Assembly (NCBI GenBank): GCA_028285685.1
Contig: JANQOR010000029.1
Location: forward strand, 62,001-126,000
Reading direction: 5' to 3'
DNA from: Cyclobacteriaceae bacterium
GTDB taxonomy: Bacteria; Bacteroidota; Bacteroidia; Cytophagales; Cyclobacteriaceae
DNA length: 64,000 bases
In this document: in pieces, positions 8,923 to 17,826 of the stretch
How the letters are laid out: the number at the start of each line of letters is the position of its first letter
Position numbering within the stretch: position 1 is the first letter of the stretch
Made by a program: the position numbers and the translations under genes
The notes under the pieces: model-generated
The model's input: the letters and a program-made list of their open reading frames with translations, nothing else
Database searches by the model: none
Told to the model about the DNA's origin: nothing

Positions 8923-8936
8923 GATAAACTCACGCC
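8911..8936 (-). terminator. Rho-independent terminator of the DUF2911 gene
   Basis: A perfect 8-bp stem (GGCGTGAG / CTCACGCC) with a 5-base loop. Read on the minus strand it is followed by six T. It lies over the stop codon of the convergent symporter gene, so the end of that gene doubles as the terminator of the opposite transcript. On the plus strand no T-run follows. Confidence 0.7.
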
Positions 8937-8963
8937 CTGATGTTGTTTACTTCCAGACGCTAC

Positions 8964-9836
8964 TTACTTTTTCTTCACTTCTGCAATTAGATCTTCATTT
9001 CGCTTGATGTAACCGAAATCTCCGTTCTCATTGTTCTTTGCTTTCTCAAGTGAATCCTCGGCAGTCGCAATAGCTTCTTTCTTGTTGCCCATGGCTGCAA
9101 GTATCCTTGCTTTTGTGTGGACGTTCCAGAATTGATTGGCATTTCCTTCAATAGCCAAATACAGATTCATCCAGTCAAGAGCTTGTTCAAGGTCTTTTCC
9201 AGTAGCCAGATAGTAATTGGCAGCTTGTACATAGTTTCCTGGTTGAACCTGTGTTTTTGCCGCAATATCCTTCATCACCGTTTCGTCAAAATCCACTGAG
9301 ACAGGTACCTTGAAGGCCACGTCATCCCATGAGAAATGGATGTTTGCAGAAGTATTGTCTTCTGAAATATCAGAAATTTGGAAGGTCATTCGCTCCACTG
9401 AGTTGCCTAACTTCATCGTCGCCACAGTTGCTTTCGCAGCAACATTCTCCTCTTTGTAGTTGTTCATGTTACCACCAATCATTTCAGTGTGAAACATCAC
9501 TTGCCATTCATCCGCGCCAGGGATAGATACGATTTGGTATTTGCCTGCTTTCACATCTTGTCCAGCAATTTTCACATCGGTGCTGAAATTGATAATTGTT
9601 CCCGCATTAGCTCCGGTTCTCCAGATTTCACCATACTGCTCCAGGAACTGATCTCCGGTACCAAAGATCTCTCTTCCTTTTACACCAGGCCTGAAGTAGT
9701 CAATACTTATTTCTGTAAGACCCACAGTGGAGCTAACAGATCCTGCAGGACTAGGAGCAGGGGTTTGAATTTGTGCAGTTACGCCAAATGAGACTAGCAC
9801 GCACAATGCCATTAGATTTGTTATTCTTTCTTTCAT
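8964..9836 (-). CDS. Secreted DUF2911 protein
   Basis: A 290-residue exported protein with a signal peptide (cleavage after GVTAQ, about residue 22). The DUF2911 domain covers about residues 30-190 and shows the recurrent patterns SPAGSVSSTVGLTEISIDYFRPGVKGREIFG, EIWRTGANAGTIINFSTDVKIAGQDVKAGKY and MFHTE. The C-terminal third is helical and TPR-like (ALDWMNLYLAIEG, KARILAAMGNKKEAIATAEDSL). The family is common in Bacteroidota and lacks an assigned function. It ends at its own terminator inside the convergent symporter gene. Its start is only 13 bp from the divergent glycosylase gene, so the promoters must overlap coding sequence. Confidence 0.85.
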   Translation of the reverse strand: MKERITNLMALCVLVSFGVTAQIQTPAPSPAGSVSSTVGLTEISIDYFRPGVKGREIFGTGDQFLEQYGEIWRTGANAGTIINFSTDVKIAGQDVKAGKYQIVSIPGADEWQVMFHTEMIGGNMNNYKEENVAAKATVATMKLGNSVERMTFQISDISEDNTSANIHFSWDDVAFKVPVSVDFDETVMKDIAAKTQVQPGNYVQAANYYLATGKDLEQALDWMNLYLAIEGNANQFWNVHTKARILAAMGNKKEAIATAEDSLEKAKNNENGDFGYIKRNEDLIAEVKKK

Positions 9837-9849
9837 GTTGTAAAGGTTT

Positions 9850-10476
9850 ATGAGTTTCGAAATTAATATATCTCTGTACGAAAAACTTGATCGATCGTTT
9901 TATGAAAGGTCAGATGTCGTAGAGGTGGCGAAAGATTTATTGGGAAAATACCTTGTAACGTGTTCAAACGACGCTTTTACAGTTGGTATGATTGTTGAAA
10001 CGGAAGCTTACAGTGGCAGAAATGACAAAGCATGTCACGCAAATAACAAGAGAACCCCAAGAACTGAAGTCATGTATAGTAGAGGAGGTCATTCTTATGT
10101 GTATCTTTGCTATGGAATCCATCACTTGTTTAATGTTGTAACCAACAATGAGGGATTGGCAGATGCAGTTTTGGTTCGTGCACTGGAACCAATAGATGGA
10201 GTTGAGGAGATGAAATTGAGAAGAGAAAACAGGGCTAACCTCACCACAGGCCCTGGAGTGCTCACGCAAGCTATGGGTATTAAGTCAAGTATGACAGGAC
10301 TTGATTTGCTAGGGGATAGTATTTGGCTGACTCCTGGTATAGAAAAAGATTTTGATATTGAAATTGATACGAGGATTGGTATTGAATATGCACAAGAAGA
10401 TGCGCTTAAACCATGGAGATTTTATATAAAGGGGAACAAATATGTGAGCAAAATAAAAGAAGCCCGGGTGGATTAA
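9850..10476 (+). CDS. DNA-3-methyladenine glycosylase (AAG/Mpg type)
   Basis: A 208-residue base-excision repair enzyme that removes alkylated purines from DNA. It matches the AAG fold: LDRSFYERSDVVEVAKDLLGK at the start, the catalytic ETEAY motif (catalytic Glu52, intercalating Tyr54), ACHANNKRTPR, YVYLCYGIHHLFNVVT, DAVLVRALEP and TTGPGVLTQAMGI. Length is normal for bacterial members. The ATG at 9850 is the only plausible start. It is divergent from the DUF2911 gene and stands alone as a transcription unit, with a hairpin across its stop codon. Confidence 0.93.
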   Translation: MSFEINISLYEKLDRSFYERSDVVEVAKDLLGKYLVTCSNDAFTVGMIVETEAYSGRNDKACHANNKRTPRTEVMYSRGGHSYVYLCYGIHHLFNVVTNNEGLADAVLVRALEPIDGVEEMKLRRENRANLTTGPGVLTQAMGIKSSMTGLDLLGDSIWLTPGIEKDFDIEIDTRIGIEYAQEDALKPWRFYIKGNKYVSKIKEARVD

Positions 10477-10485
10477 CTCCGGGCT
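10461..10485. other. Hairpin across the stop codon of the glycosylase gene
   Basis: AGCCCGG and CCGGGCT form a perfect 7-bp stem around an 11-base loop that contains the stop codon. No T-run follows on the plus strand; the minus strand continues into TCTTTTATTTT. It may help end the transcript or protect its 3' end; this is inference from structure and position. Confidence 0.35.
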
Positions 10486-10622
10486 CCACAAACTTATATC
10501 CAGTTAGCTGTTTGTAAGTTTGTATGTCAACCAACTCTCATAATAGAGAATTTACCAATACAATAATATATCAAAATAATACTATTTACAAGAAAAAATA
10601 TAAAAAAAATCAAATAATATAG

Positions 10623-12125
10623 TTGAAAAATTATATAGCTACCATATTGATCTTCAGCGCATGCTTTTTTTCTAGTTCGCCATCGAATGCACAGATCCAA
10701 TTTACCGGAGAGCCCATTGACCTGTTAGAGTTAAACACTTCTGAGGGCGAAAACTATTTAGTACTTAATCCGCATAAAAAGATGATAGCCTTTACAAAGG
10801 AGGGAAGTAGTACGGGGTTGTCTGAAGCAGATTACATAGAGCGTTTCTTTCAGGCCTTTGATTCCACCTGGCATCCGCCAAGAATTTTTACCAATTGGGA
10901 GCAGGAGCAAGGGATGTTCAGTCCGATCGGATTTGATTTGAATGGAAATGAATATTTCAGCGAGGTGTCATATGTTCAGGGCATCTATACGGGACGAGTC
11001 TCCAAGTTTTTGAATGATGGCGGAGTAGCTTATATTGATGTGCCATTTCTCAATAGCAAGTCCGCTCATCAGAGCGGCTGTCTTTCGAAAGATGGTAGAT
11101 ATATGATTTTGAGTATGGAGTCCAACTATACCTATGGGGTTGAAGATCTCTATATGATTGAAAGGAAGTCTAATCAAGAGTGGAAAAGTCCAGTAAATCT
11201 GGGAGGACAAATCAATTCGGAGTTTCAGGAAATCACACCTTTTCTTGCCGAAGACAACCGTACCTTGTTTTTTGCAACGAATGGTAGAAGAGGAGAAGGT
11301 AGTTTTGATATCTACTACTCCAGACGTTTAGATAACTCCTGGAGAAACTGGACGACACCTGTTAATATTGGAGCTCCCGTGAACACTTCAGGAGCTGAAA
11401 CTTCCTTTTCCTTTTTAGCAGGAGATGAGTGGGCTTATTTCGTGAGTTCACAGGATAGCGATGGATATGGAGACATGTACAAAATAAAAATAAAGTCCGA
11501 TATAGAGGAGGATACCGTCAGTTCGGTAGAGGAGGCAATCGTCTCAGAAGGTGACCTGATCAGGTTGAAAGTTGTGGATAAAAAAACAGGACTCTCTATA
11601 TGGTCTGAACTAATTAGTGAAAATGAAACCAAGGTAAGCCCTGTGGGTTCATTTGTTGTTGAGGCTCTGACGAATGAGGAGATAGAGATAAAATCGCAGG
11701 GCTATTTACCTATAAACTTGATCTTAAACTCTGACTTAAAATTCGGGGAGAATATCGTTGAATTGGAACCAGTCACAATTGGATCTACAATAACCCTCAA
11801 TCATGTTCTTTTCTATCGTGGGAACTCCAAGATGATAGAGGGATCTGAAAAAGAGCTTGACCTGGTGGTTGAGATGATGAACGACAATCCCGATATAAAG
11901 ATCTTGCTCAAGGGGCATACGGATAATCAAGGAGATCCGACTCTAAACCTTCGATTATCCGAGGCAAGAGTTAAAGCAGTTAGAAAATATCTGATAAGCG
12001 AAGGCATCAATGCCTATAGAATTAAAAGTGTCGGTTATGGAGGCAATGCTCCGATCGCAAGCAACGATACTGAAGAAACCAGAAAACTTAATAGAAGGGT
12101 AGAATTCGAAGTAATCGAAGACTGA
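10623..12125 (+). CDS. PD40-repeat OmpA-like outer membrane protein
   Basis: A 500-residue envelope protein. A signal peptide (about residues 1-23, cleavage after SNAQ) is followed by PD40/WD40-like blades around residues 145-290 (CLSKDGRYMILSM, FLAEDNRTLFFAT, FLAGDEWAYFVSS). The peptidoglycan-binding OmpA domain is at about 395-498 (LFYRGNSKMIEG, LKGHTDNQGD, RLSEARVKAVRKYL, RRVEF). It is expected to link the outer membrane to peptidoglycan. The only possible start giving a signal peptide is TTG, because a stop codon lies directly upstream in frame. The upstream 145 bp are very AT-rich. Related PD40-OmpA proteins occur in type IX secretion/gliding loci, but this gene is not next to such genes. 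Confidence 0.88.
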   Translation: MKNYIATILIFSACFFSSSPSNAQIQFTGEPIDLLELNTSEGENYLVLNPHKKMIAFTKEGSSTGLSEADYIERFFQAFDSTWHPPRIFTNWEQEQGMFSPIGFDLNGNEYFSEVSYVQGIYTGRVSKFLNDGGVAYIDVPFLNSKSAHQSGCLSKDGRYMILSMESNYTYGVEDLYMIERKSNQEWKSPVNLGGQINSEFQEITPFLAEDNRTLFFATNGRRGEGSFDIYYSRRLDNSWRNWTTPVNIGAPVNTSGAETSFSFLAGDEWAYFVSSQDSDGYGDMYKIKIKSDIEEDTVSSVEEAIVSEGDLIRLKVVDKKTGLSIWSELISENETKVSPVGSFVVEALTNEEIEIKSQGYLPINLILNSDLKFGENIVELEPVTIGSTITLNHVLFYRGNSKMIEGSEKELDLVVEMMNDNPDIKILLKGHTDNQGDPTLNLRLSEARVKAVRKYLISEGINAYRIKSVGYGGNAPIASNDTEETRKLNRRVEFEVIED

Positions 12126-12398
12126 GGGTTGCCCGATTCCATTCTGCTGAAAAGTGACATCTCTCTTTTGGAATTTAGCAAGAAGTTCTAAGATTCAGTC
12201 TACATGTAGTATGCGGCCGTAGATTTCGTCCATTTAAAACGCAGCACATCTCAGATCATGCATAGCTTGAGAGCAATTCGATCCTGGTGTCGCGTTTTAT
12301 CCATTGAATATATGTCCTGGCAAATTAGTAAAAAGCGTTTGTTGTTTCCATTGCAGCCTGTCATTAAAGGTGGCTTCTGGAGGTCTGGATACCCTTTC

Positions 12399-14852
12399 AT
12401 GGGGTTTTCTTTTAGGTCAGGGTTAGTAAGTGGTTTGACTGGCTGGATGCTGATGCTAAATTTTCTCGCTAGAGCGCAGGTTGTGGATTTGGATGGTTTT
12501 AGCAAATCAGCACTGGAAAATGGTCAGATAATAAACTTGGTCACCAGGGCTAACAGTAGAGGCTTTTCTGAAAAAGAACTTGTTCGATTGGCGGAATTGC
12601 AAGGTGTATCCGAGGCACGAGTTGAGCAAATTCGAAGTGAAATGAGACGGTTAAAACCCGATCAGACGAATCAAGCTGCTTCAGTTCGCTTGCGCGACGA
12701 AAACACAAAGGCATTTCCACAGACTAGAAAAACTAGTTTGATAGGTTCTTCAGCAACTGCCAGCCTTAAAGAAAACCAGAACTTTGACAGGTCTGAGATA
12801 TTTGGCAGTTACTTGTTTAAAAATCCCAATTTAACATTTTCACCCACCCAAAACATACCGACTCCCCACAACTATATATTGGGGCCCGGAGATGAAATAA
12901 TTATTGACATATGGGGTTCATCAGAGAAAACATATCGGCAAACCATCTCCAGTGAGGGAACTATCAGGATTTCTCGAATCGGTCCGATCTATGTTAATGG
13001 ACTCACTATCGAAGAATCGAGGAAGAGGATTATAAATAGGCTTGTGAAGATTTACTCAGGTCTTAGAGCTGGTGAGGCGGACGGGAATCGGGCTTATGCA
13101 GATGTGACACTAGGAAAATTACGAAACATTAAGGTTAACATTATCGGCGAAGCTGAGGTTCCGGGAACTTACTCAGTTAGTTCGCTGTCAACAGTTTTCA
13201 ATGCACTTTATGCCGCCAACGGGCCTGGCAAAAACGGATCAATGAGGTACATTGAAGTCTACCGTGGAGGGGTTCATGTTACTACGATGGACATATACAA
13301 GTTTTTAATGTCTGGGGATGAGAGTGAGAATATACGACTCTTTGATCAGGACGTTATTAACATTCGCAATTATAAAAACAGGATTCATATTTCGGGTCAG
13401 ATTAAGAGAGCAGGGTACTACGAACTAACTCATAATGAGAATTTTAAGGATTTATTGAGGTACGCAGGTGGATTTACAGCTAAGGCTTACACCGACCGGA
13501 TCTTGAACATTCGATTTACGGAAAAACAAAAGGAAGTGGTGACGGTTTATAAAGATCAGTTTGGGTCATTCTCTCTGCGCAATGGTGATAAACTATTCAT
13601 AAATGAGGTTTTGAACCGGTACTCAAATAGATTGAGAATTTCTGGCGCAGTGTTTAGACCAGGAACATACAGATTCGAGCAAGGAATGACCGTCAGAGAT
13701 TTAATAAGTGAAGCAGATGGAATTACTGGGGATGCTTATCTGGATCGGGGCTTAATTGTTCGTTTAAGGGATGACATGAAGACAGAATTTCTTGATTTTA
13801 GTTTGTCCGATGTGTTCTCCAAGGGAGAGGGTAATCTGACCTTACAGGAGGAAGATAGTGTGATTATACGATCAGTACTCGATATGTCTGAAAGGGACAA
13901 AATTCGAATTACGGGGGAAGTACTGCATCCTGGGGAGTTTCGCTATCATGAAAATATGACTCTTGGTGACGTGCTGCTAATGGCTGGGGGCGTCAAGAGA
14001 TCTTCGAATGGGTCCTTTGTTGAACTTTCGAGAGCAATCAACAGTGATTCTCTTGTGGACAAGTCGCTAATGTCTGTGCTTGATAGATTTCCCATCAAAG
14101 ATCTAGACATAAGTTCGGAAGATAAAGAAACTCCAATTAAACCACTAGATGTAATAAAAGTGAATAAATCATCTGGTTACGAGCGTTTGAAAACCGTCTT
14201 CATTAGGGGGGAGATTGATTTTCCCGGGGAGTACGCAATTCTCAGTGAGAAAGATCAAATTTCGGACCTATTGAAGAGATGTGGTAGTTTAAAAGAAAAA
14301 GCATTCGTCGATGGTGCTTTTCTCGTGCGACCTTCCAATAGAAGCAAGAATTTTTCAGTTGTTCAAGATAAAAACCTAGCATTGCTGAGTCGACGATATC
14401 CGCGACTATTGGACGAAGGCCATGCAGCAGAGGAGATAGTCTCAATTGATCTCAGGAGAATTCTGGCTGACCCTGGAGGCAATCACGACCTAGCACTGTT
14501 AGACGGAGACATACTATTGATCCCTCCTGTGCAAGGGACAGTCTTTCTGAGAGGCGAGTTGATGTATCCATCTGTGCTTCCCTATGATGCGTCCTGGAAG
14601 CTCAAAGACTTTATCAAGTCGTCAGGAGGCTTCACGCAAAATGCCAAGCAATCGAAAGTGTATCTCGTCCACTACAATGGAAAGGCCGAGAGCACAAAGA
14701 GGATATTATGGATCAGAAAATACCCTAGGGTCCAGCCTGGATCCGAAATCGTTGTACCAAGAAAGTCTGATAGGCGGAAGCTCGATTTCAATGACCTTTG
14801 GAAAACCACCACGTCTATTTTGGGTGTTGCTTTTCTCATTAGCCGCTTCTAA
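12399..14852 (+). CDS. Multi-SLBB polysaccharide export protein (Wza-like)
   Basis: A protein of about 817 residues for polysaccharide export across the periplasm and outer membrane. It has a signal-like segment (GLTGWMLMLNFLARAQ), a helical region, and a polysaccharide export domain (YILGPGDEIIIDIWGSSEKT, about residues 157-230). Several SLBB units follow, each with a 'GEV..PG.Y' type turn (GEAEVPGTYSV, GQIKRAGYYEL, GAVFRPGTYRF, GEVLHPGEFRY, GEIDFPGEYAI). A C-terminal hydrophobic helix is present. The ATG at 12399 is chosen because the signal starts there; the frame is open back to 12258. No polysaccharide synthesis or Wzc-like genes are adjacent, so it is an orphan exporter component here. 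It converges with the ggt gene 9 bp away. Confidence 0.85.
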   Translation: MGFSFRSGLVSGLTGWMLMLNFLARAQVVDLDGFSKSALENGQIINLVTRANSRGFSEKELVRLAELQGVSEARVEQIRSEMRRLKPDQTNQAASVRLRDENTKAFPQTRKTSLIGSSATASLKENQNFDRSEIFGSYLFKNPNLTFSPTQNIPTPHNYILGPGDEIIIDIWGSSEKTYRQTISSEGTIRISRIGPIYVNGLTIEESRKRIINRLVKIYSGLRAGEADGNRAYADVTLGKLRNIKVNIIGEAEVPGTYSVSSLSTVFNALYAANGPGKNGSMRYIEVYRGGVHVTTMDIYKFLMSGDESENIRLFDQDVINIRNYKNRIHISGQIKRAGYYELTHNENFKDLLRYAGGFTAKAYTDRILNIRFTEKQKEVVTVYKDQFGSFSLRNGDKLFINEVLNRYSNRLRISGAVFRPGTYRFEQGMTVRDLISEADGITGDAYLDRGLIVRLRDDMKTEFLDFSLSDVFSKGEGNLTLQEEDSVIIRSVLDMSERDKIRITGEVLHPGEFRYHENMTLGDVLLMAGGVKRSSNGSFVELSRAINSDSLVDKSLMSVLDRFPIKDLDISSEDKETPIKPLDVIKVNKSSGYERLKTVFIRGEIDFPGEYAILSEKDQISDLLKRCGSLKEKAFVDGAFLVRPSNRSKNFSVVQDKNLALLSRRYPRLLDEGHAAEEIVSIDLRRILADPGGNHDLALLDGDILLIPPVQGTVFLRGELMYPSVLPYDASWKLKDFIKSSGGFTQNAKQSKVYLVHYNGKAESTKRILWIRKYPRVQPGSEIVVPRKSDRRKLDFNDLWKTTTSILGVAFLISRF

Positions 14853-14861
14853 AAAGAAACT

Positions 14862-16565
14862 TTAGTAACCTTCAGCATAATTGTCTCCTCTGGTATAGTC
14901 AGCACCACCTTCCAACTTGCCATCTTCCCTAACAAGAATACAATCCATCCTTCCCATGGAGTCTCTAAACCGGATAACGTGACCCATGTTTTCTAGTTGG
15001 TTCAATACAGCCTTCTGTACACCCTCTTTTTCAGCAATTATCACATCCGGCAGCCATTGGCTGTGTATTCTTTTGGCGTTCACTGCCTCTTGCATGCTCA
15101 TTCCATGATCAATTACGTTCATGATGGTCTGAAAGACGCTGGTAATTATGGTTGACCCACCAGGAGTTCCAACAACCATTTTTAGTTTAGCATCCTTCTC
15201 AACAATTGTTGGCGTCATACTACTCAGCATCCTTTTTTCAGGAACAATCGCATTGGCTTCACCACCGACGAGACCAAATTGATTGGGGACCCCTGGTTTG
15301 GAGCTGAAATCGTCCATTTCATTATTTAGGAAAAAACCTGCACCTCTAACGTAAACTTTGCACCCAAAAAAACTATTGAGTGTTGTCGTAATCGCCACCG
15401 CATTTCCATCCGGGTCAACCACAGAAAAGTGTGTGGTTTCAACGCTTTCAATAACGTCAACTTTTCCCTCCTTAATTTCTTGGGAATCCGTTTTTGCATT
15501 TTTCTTAATGGAAGCGAAACGCTTATTGTTGTAAGCCTTATCTAAGAGCATGTCCACCGGTACATCATAAAAGTCCGGGTCACCCAAATGAGTTGCCCGA
15601 TCTGCGTAGACTCTGCGTTCTAATTCTGTTAAAATGTGAATTGTTTCTTTCGTGTTGTGACCCATCGAACTGATATCAAACCCTTCGGCTCCCTGCAATA
15701 GTTGAAGGACTGCCACACCACCACTCGATGGAGGAGGCATCGAAATGATCTTATGGCCTCTATATGAGCCTGTAACAGGGGTTCTCCATTTCGAACTGTA
15801 GTTTAGAAGATCTTGCTTCGAGATGAGCCCTCCCCCACGTTGCATTTCCTTCGTTATTTGATCAGCAACAATGCCACCATAGAAACCAGAAGCTCCTCTA
15901 TCTCTTATTTGAACTAATGTGGAAGCCAACTCTGTATACTTTATTGAATCGCCGGCGCGCCAACCGTCTTCCTTCACCAGAAAAAAATCATCCCCATTAA
16001 CAACTGCAAGATCTTCACTTTTTTGATTCAGTTGATAGGCAGCATCTTCTGTTAGAACATAACCGTAGTATGCAAGATTGATGGCTGGCTGTATCAATTC
16101 TGCCATCGGTCTAGTTCCAAACTTCTCGTGTAGTTGGAACATGCCATCAACAGATCCCGGGACACCTGCAGCAAGGTGACCTCTGACACTTAGATTTGGA
16201 ACAATCTCACCAGACTCGTCTAGGTACATATCTCGACTTGAAGCGGACGGGGCTTTTTCCCGAAAGTCCAACGATCCGATCGATCCGTCATTCATTCTAT
16301 ACAGGGCAAATCCCCCACCTCCAATATTTCCAGCCCTTGGGAAAACAACAGCCAGTGCGAATTGTACAGCGATAGCTGCATCGAAAGCATTTCCACCATT
16401 CTTCAATATATCGACACCAACTTTGGTAGCGAGTGGATGGGCCGAGGAGACCATTGCACTCTCCCCAAGCGCTCCTGTCACGGGCGTCTTTGGTTGTACG
16501 GTTTTTTGGTTAGTCTGGCATGCAAGAAGGATCAATGCCATGAGAAAGGACGTGACGTTTTTCAT
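14862..16565 (-). CDS. ggt: Gamma-glutamyltransferase lipoprotein
   Basis: A 567-residue Ntn-hydrolase that cleaves or transfers gamma-glutamyl groups, for example from glutathione, in the periplasm. The lipobox LILLAC (Cys16) marks it as a lipoprotein. Family motifs are SAHPLATKVGVDILKNGGNAFDAAIA, GNIGGGGF, the autoprocessing site VETTHFSVVDPDGNAVA (catalytic Thr377, which would become the N-terminus of the small subunit), and LSSMTPTIV with the downstream GTPGGSTI. All catalytic residues expected are present. A 57-residue lipoprotein gene lies 9 bp upstream on the same strand, so the two are probably co-transcribed. Confidence 0.93.
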   Translation of the reverse strand: MKNVTSFLMALILLACQTNQKTVQPKTPVTGALGESAMVSSAHPLATKVGVDILKNGGNAFDAAIAVQFALAVVFPRAGNIGGGGFALYRMNDGSIGSLDFREKAPSASSRDMYLDESGEIVPNLSVRGHLAAGVPGSVDGMFQLHEKFGTRPMAELIQPAINLAYYGYVLTEDAAYQLNQKSEDLAVVNGDDFFLVKEDGWRAGDSIKYTELASTLVQIRDRGASGFYGGIVADQITKEMQRGGGLISKQDLLNYSSKWRTPVTGSYRGHKIISMPPPSSGGVAVLQLLQGAEGFDISSMGHNTKETIHILTELERRVYADRATHLGDPDFYDVPVDMLLDKAYNNKRFASIKKNAKTDSQEIKEGKVDVIESVETTHFSVVDPDGNAVAITTTLNSFFGCKVYVRGAGFFLNNEMDDFSSKPGVPNQFGLVGGEANAIVPEKRMLSSMTPTIVEKDAKLKMVVGTPGGSTIITSVFQTIMNVIDHGMSMQEAVNAKRIHSQWLPDVIIAEKEGVQKAVLNQLENMGHVIRFRDSMGRMDCILVREDGKLEGGADYTRGDNYAEGY

Positions 16566-16574
16566 TACTATCAG

Positions 16575-16748
16575 CTAGGATTTCATTTTAACAGTTTTGG
16601 TTCTTTTTTTTCTTCGATCCTTTTTTTGATCATAAGGGAACCAGTGCTTTTTGGGTTTAACTACTGTGACAGTGTTTCCTCTTTGGCATCCTGAGAAGAG
16701 CAGTCCTGAACACAGGAAAAGTAAAGCAAGCATTACCTTTTTAGTCAT
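16575..16748 (-). CDS. 57-residue basic lipoprotein upstream of ggt
   Basis: A short gene with a clear lipoprotein signal: MTKK, a hydrophobic core (VMLALLFLCSGLLFSG) and lipobox Cys21. The mature part is only 37 residues, strongly basic, rich in Lys and Arg (KKDRRKKRTKTVKMK near the end), with one HWFPYD segment. It ends 9 bp before the ggt start on the same strand, so both probably share one transcript. It is easy to miss because of its length. No family is recognised. The basic tail could bind lipopolysaccharide, peptidoglycan or nucleic acid, but this is speculation. Confidence 0.65.
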   Translation of the reverse strand: MTKKVMLALLFLCSGLLFSGCQRGNTVTVVKPKKHWFPYDQKKDRRKKRTKTVKMKS

Positions 16749-16976
16749 AGATTTCTAAATCTACTTAACCAATTTGAAAGTAAAAATATTGTATGGTACT
16801 AACCCTTTATATACGATTTTTTAGAATGTGTCGGGAGACTGATTCATAAGTCGCTAAGATTCAACTAGAAGGTTGATAAATAATCAAGGATTACTATCAA
16901 TAAAATTTTGGTTGTTACGGGATAATTTGTAAATTTTCTCCCCGATTTAAAAAAATAATGTAATCCTAGCCAGCTG

Positions 16977-17777
16977 ATGAAGAACGTCTCCGAAACCCCC
17001 AAAGAAATAGAAGTACCAAAAGGATATAGAAAATACAGTTTAAAGGGGGTCAATCACCCGATAATAGCAAGGAAGGGGGGACCGACAGCCAAGCAAATAA
17101 AGACGAAGGCTTCTTACAAGGAACTAAGAAACAATCAGAAGGAATTTGGTGTAGCATCACAAATGGCCAAGACATTAAGGCAATCCCTCTCAGAGGGTAT
17201 GTCTGAAATTTGTGAGACTTACATTTCTGGAAAGCTTACGGCACAATTCAGAAACCTTGCCAAGATGGAGGAGGGAAAAACTGGGACTCGTCCGCTGTTC
17301 CTGAGCAAGCATGGTCATCTCCTAAATGGTTTTGAATTCAATTCATCGGCCCCTTATGAGAAGATCTTTGGTGCGAAGTACTTTGTTAAGCCTGGATCTC
17401 AGAGAGGTCAGGTGATTTTGCATTTTCCAGCTTTTGTGCCGGCAAAAACTTTCAAGCATCCGAAAGAGTCAACAAACTTCAAGATTACAGCCAGGCTAAT
17501 TGCTTTATCTGATTATCAGTTTGATCAGTCAAGTCAGGGATACAAACCAGTAAACAAGGACCTGCATGGTAAATTTGGAACGTACGAAAGTGCAATGCTG
17601 CCGCTCCTTAAGATCCCTACCGAACCAATGACAGGTATGGTCTCGATTGATGATAGGATAATACCTGAAGGTACTGGTCTCTTCCTGGTAATGGCTGTCA
17701 GTTTTTACAAGTATGAATCTGGCAAGTTTGTTCACCTAAACAAGGGCAGCGGGATGCAGATTCAGCGGGTTCTCTAG
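16977..17777 (+). CDS. Conserved hypothetical protein, about 266 residues
   Basis: No named domain is recognised. The N-terminus has a Gly-Gly-Pro segment (ARKGGPTAKQIKTKASYKEL) followed by RNNQKEFGVASQMAKTLRQSL, a helical stretch, and then a beta-rich C-terminal half (GFEFNSSAPYEKIFGAKY, GQVILHFPAFVPAKTF, ITARLIALSDYQF). I see no signal peptide or membrane span, so it should be cytoplasmic. Proteins with this N-terminal pattern occur as lone genes in marine Bacteroidota, to my knowledge without function. It is preceded by 228 noncoding bases and followed at short distance by the TPR gene on the same strand. Confidence 0.6.
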   Translation: MKNVSETPKEIEVPKGYRKYSLKGVNHPIIARKGGPTAKQIKTKASYKELRNNQKEFGVASQMAKTLRQSLSEGMSEICETYISGKLTAQFRNLAKMEEGKTGTRPLFLSKHGHLLNGFEFNSSAPYEKIFGAKYFVKPGSQRGQVILHFPAFVPAKTFKHPKESTNFKITARLIALSDYQFDQSSQGYKPVNKDLHGKFGTYESAMLPLLKIPTEPMTGMVSIDDRIIPEGTGLFLVMAVSFYKYESGKFVHLNKGSGMQIQRVL

Positions 17778-17826
17778 TAACCATAACTTCTTGTTTTGCG
17801 TTTGGAGAATACACTCTCCGACCCGA

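Noticed and set aside
10461-10485. Hairpin after the glycosylase as a standard terminator
   Set aside because: No T-run follows on the plus strand, so it is listed only as a hairpin of unclear role.
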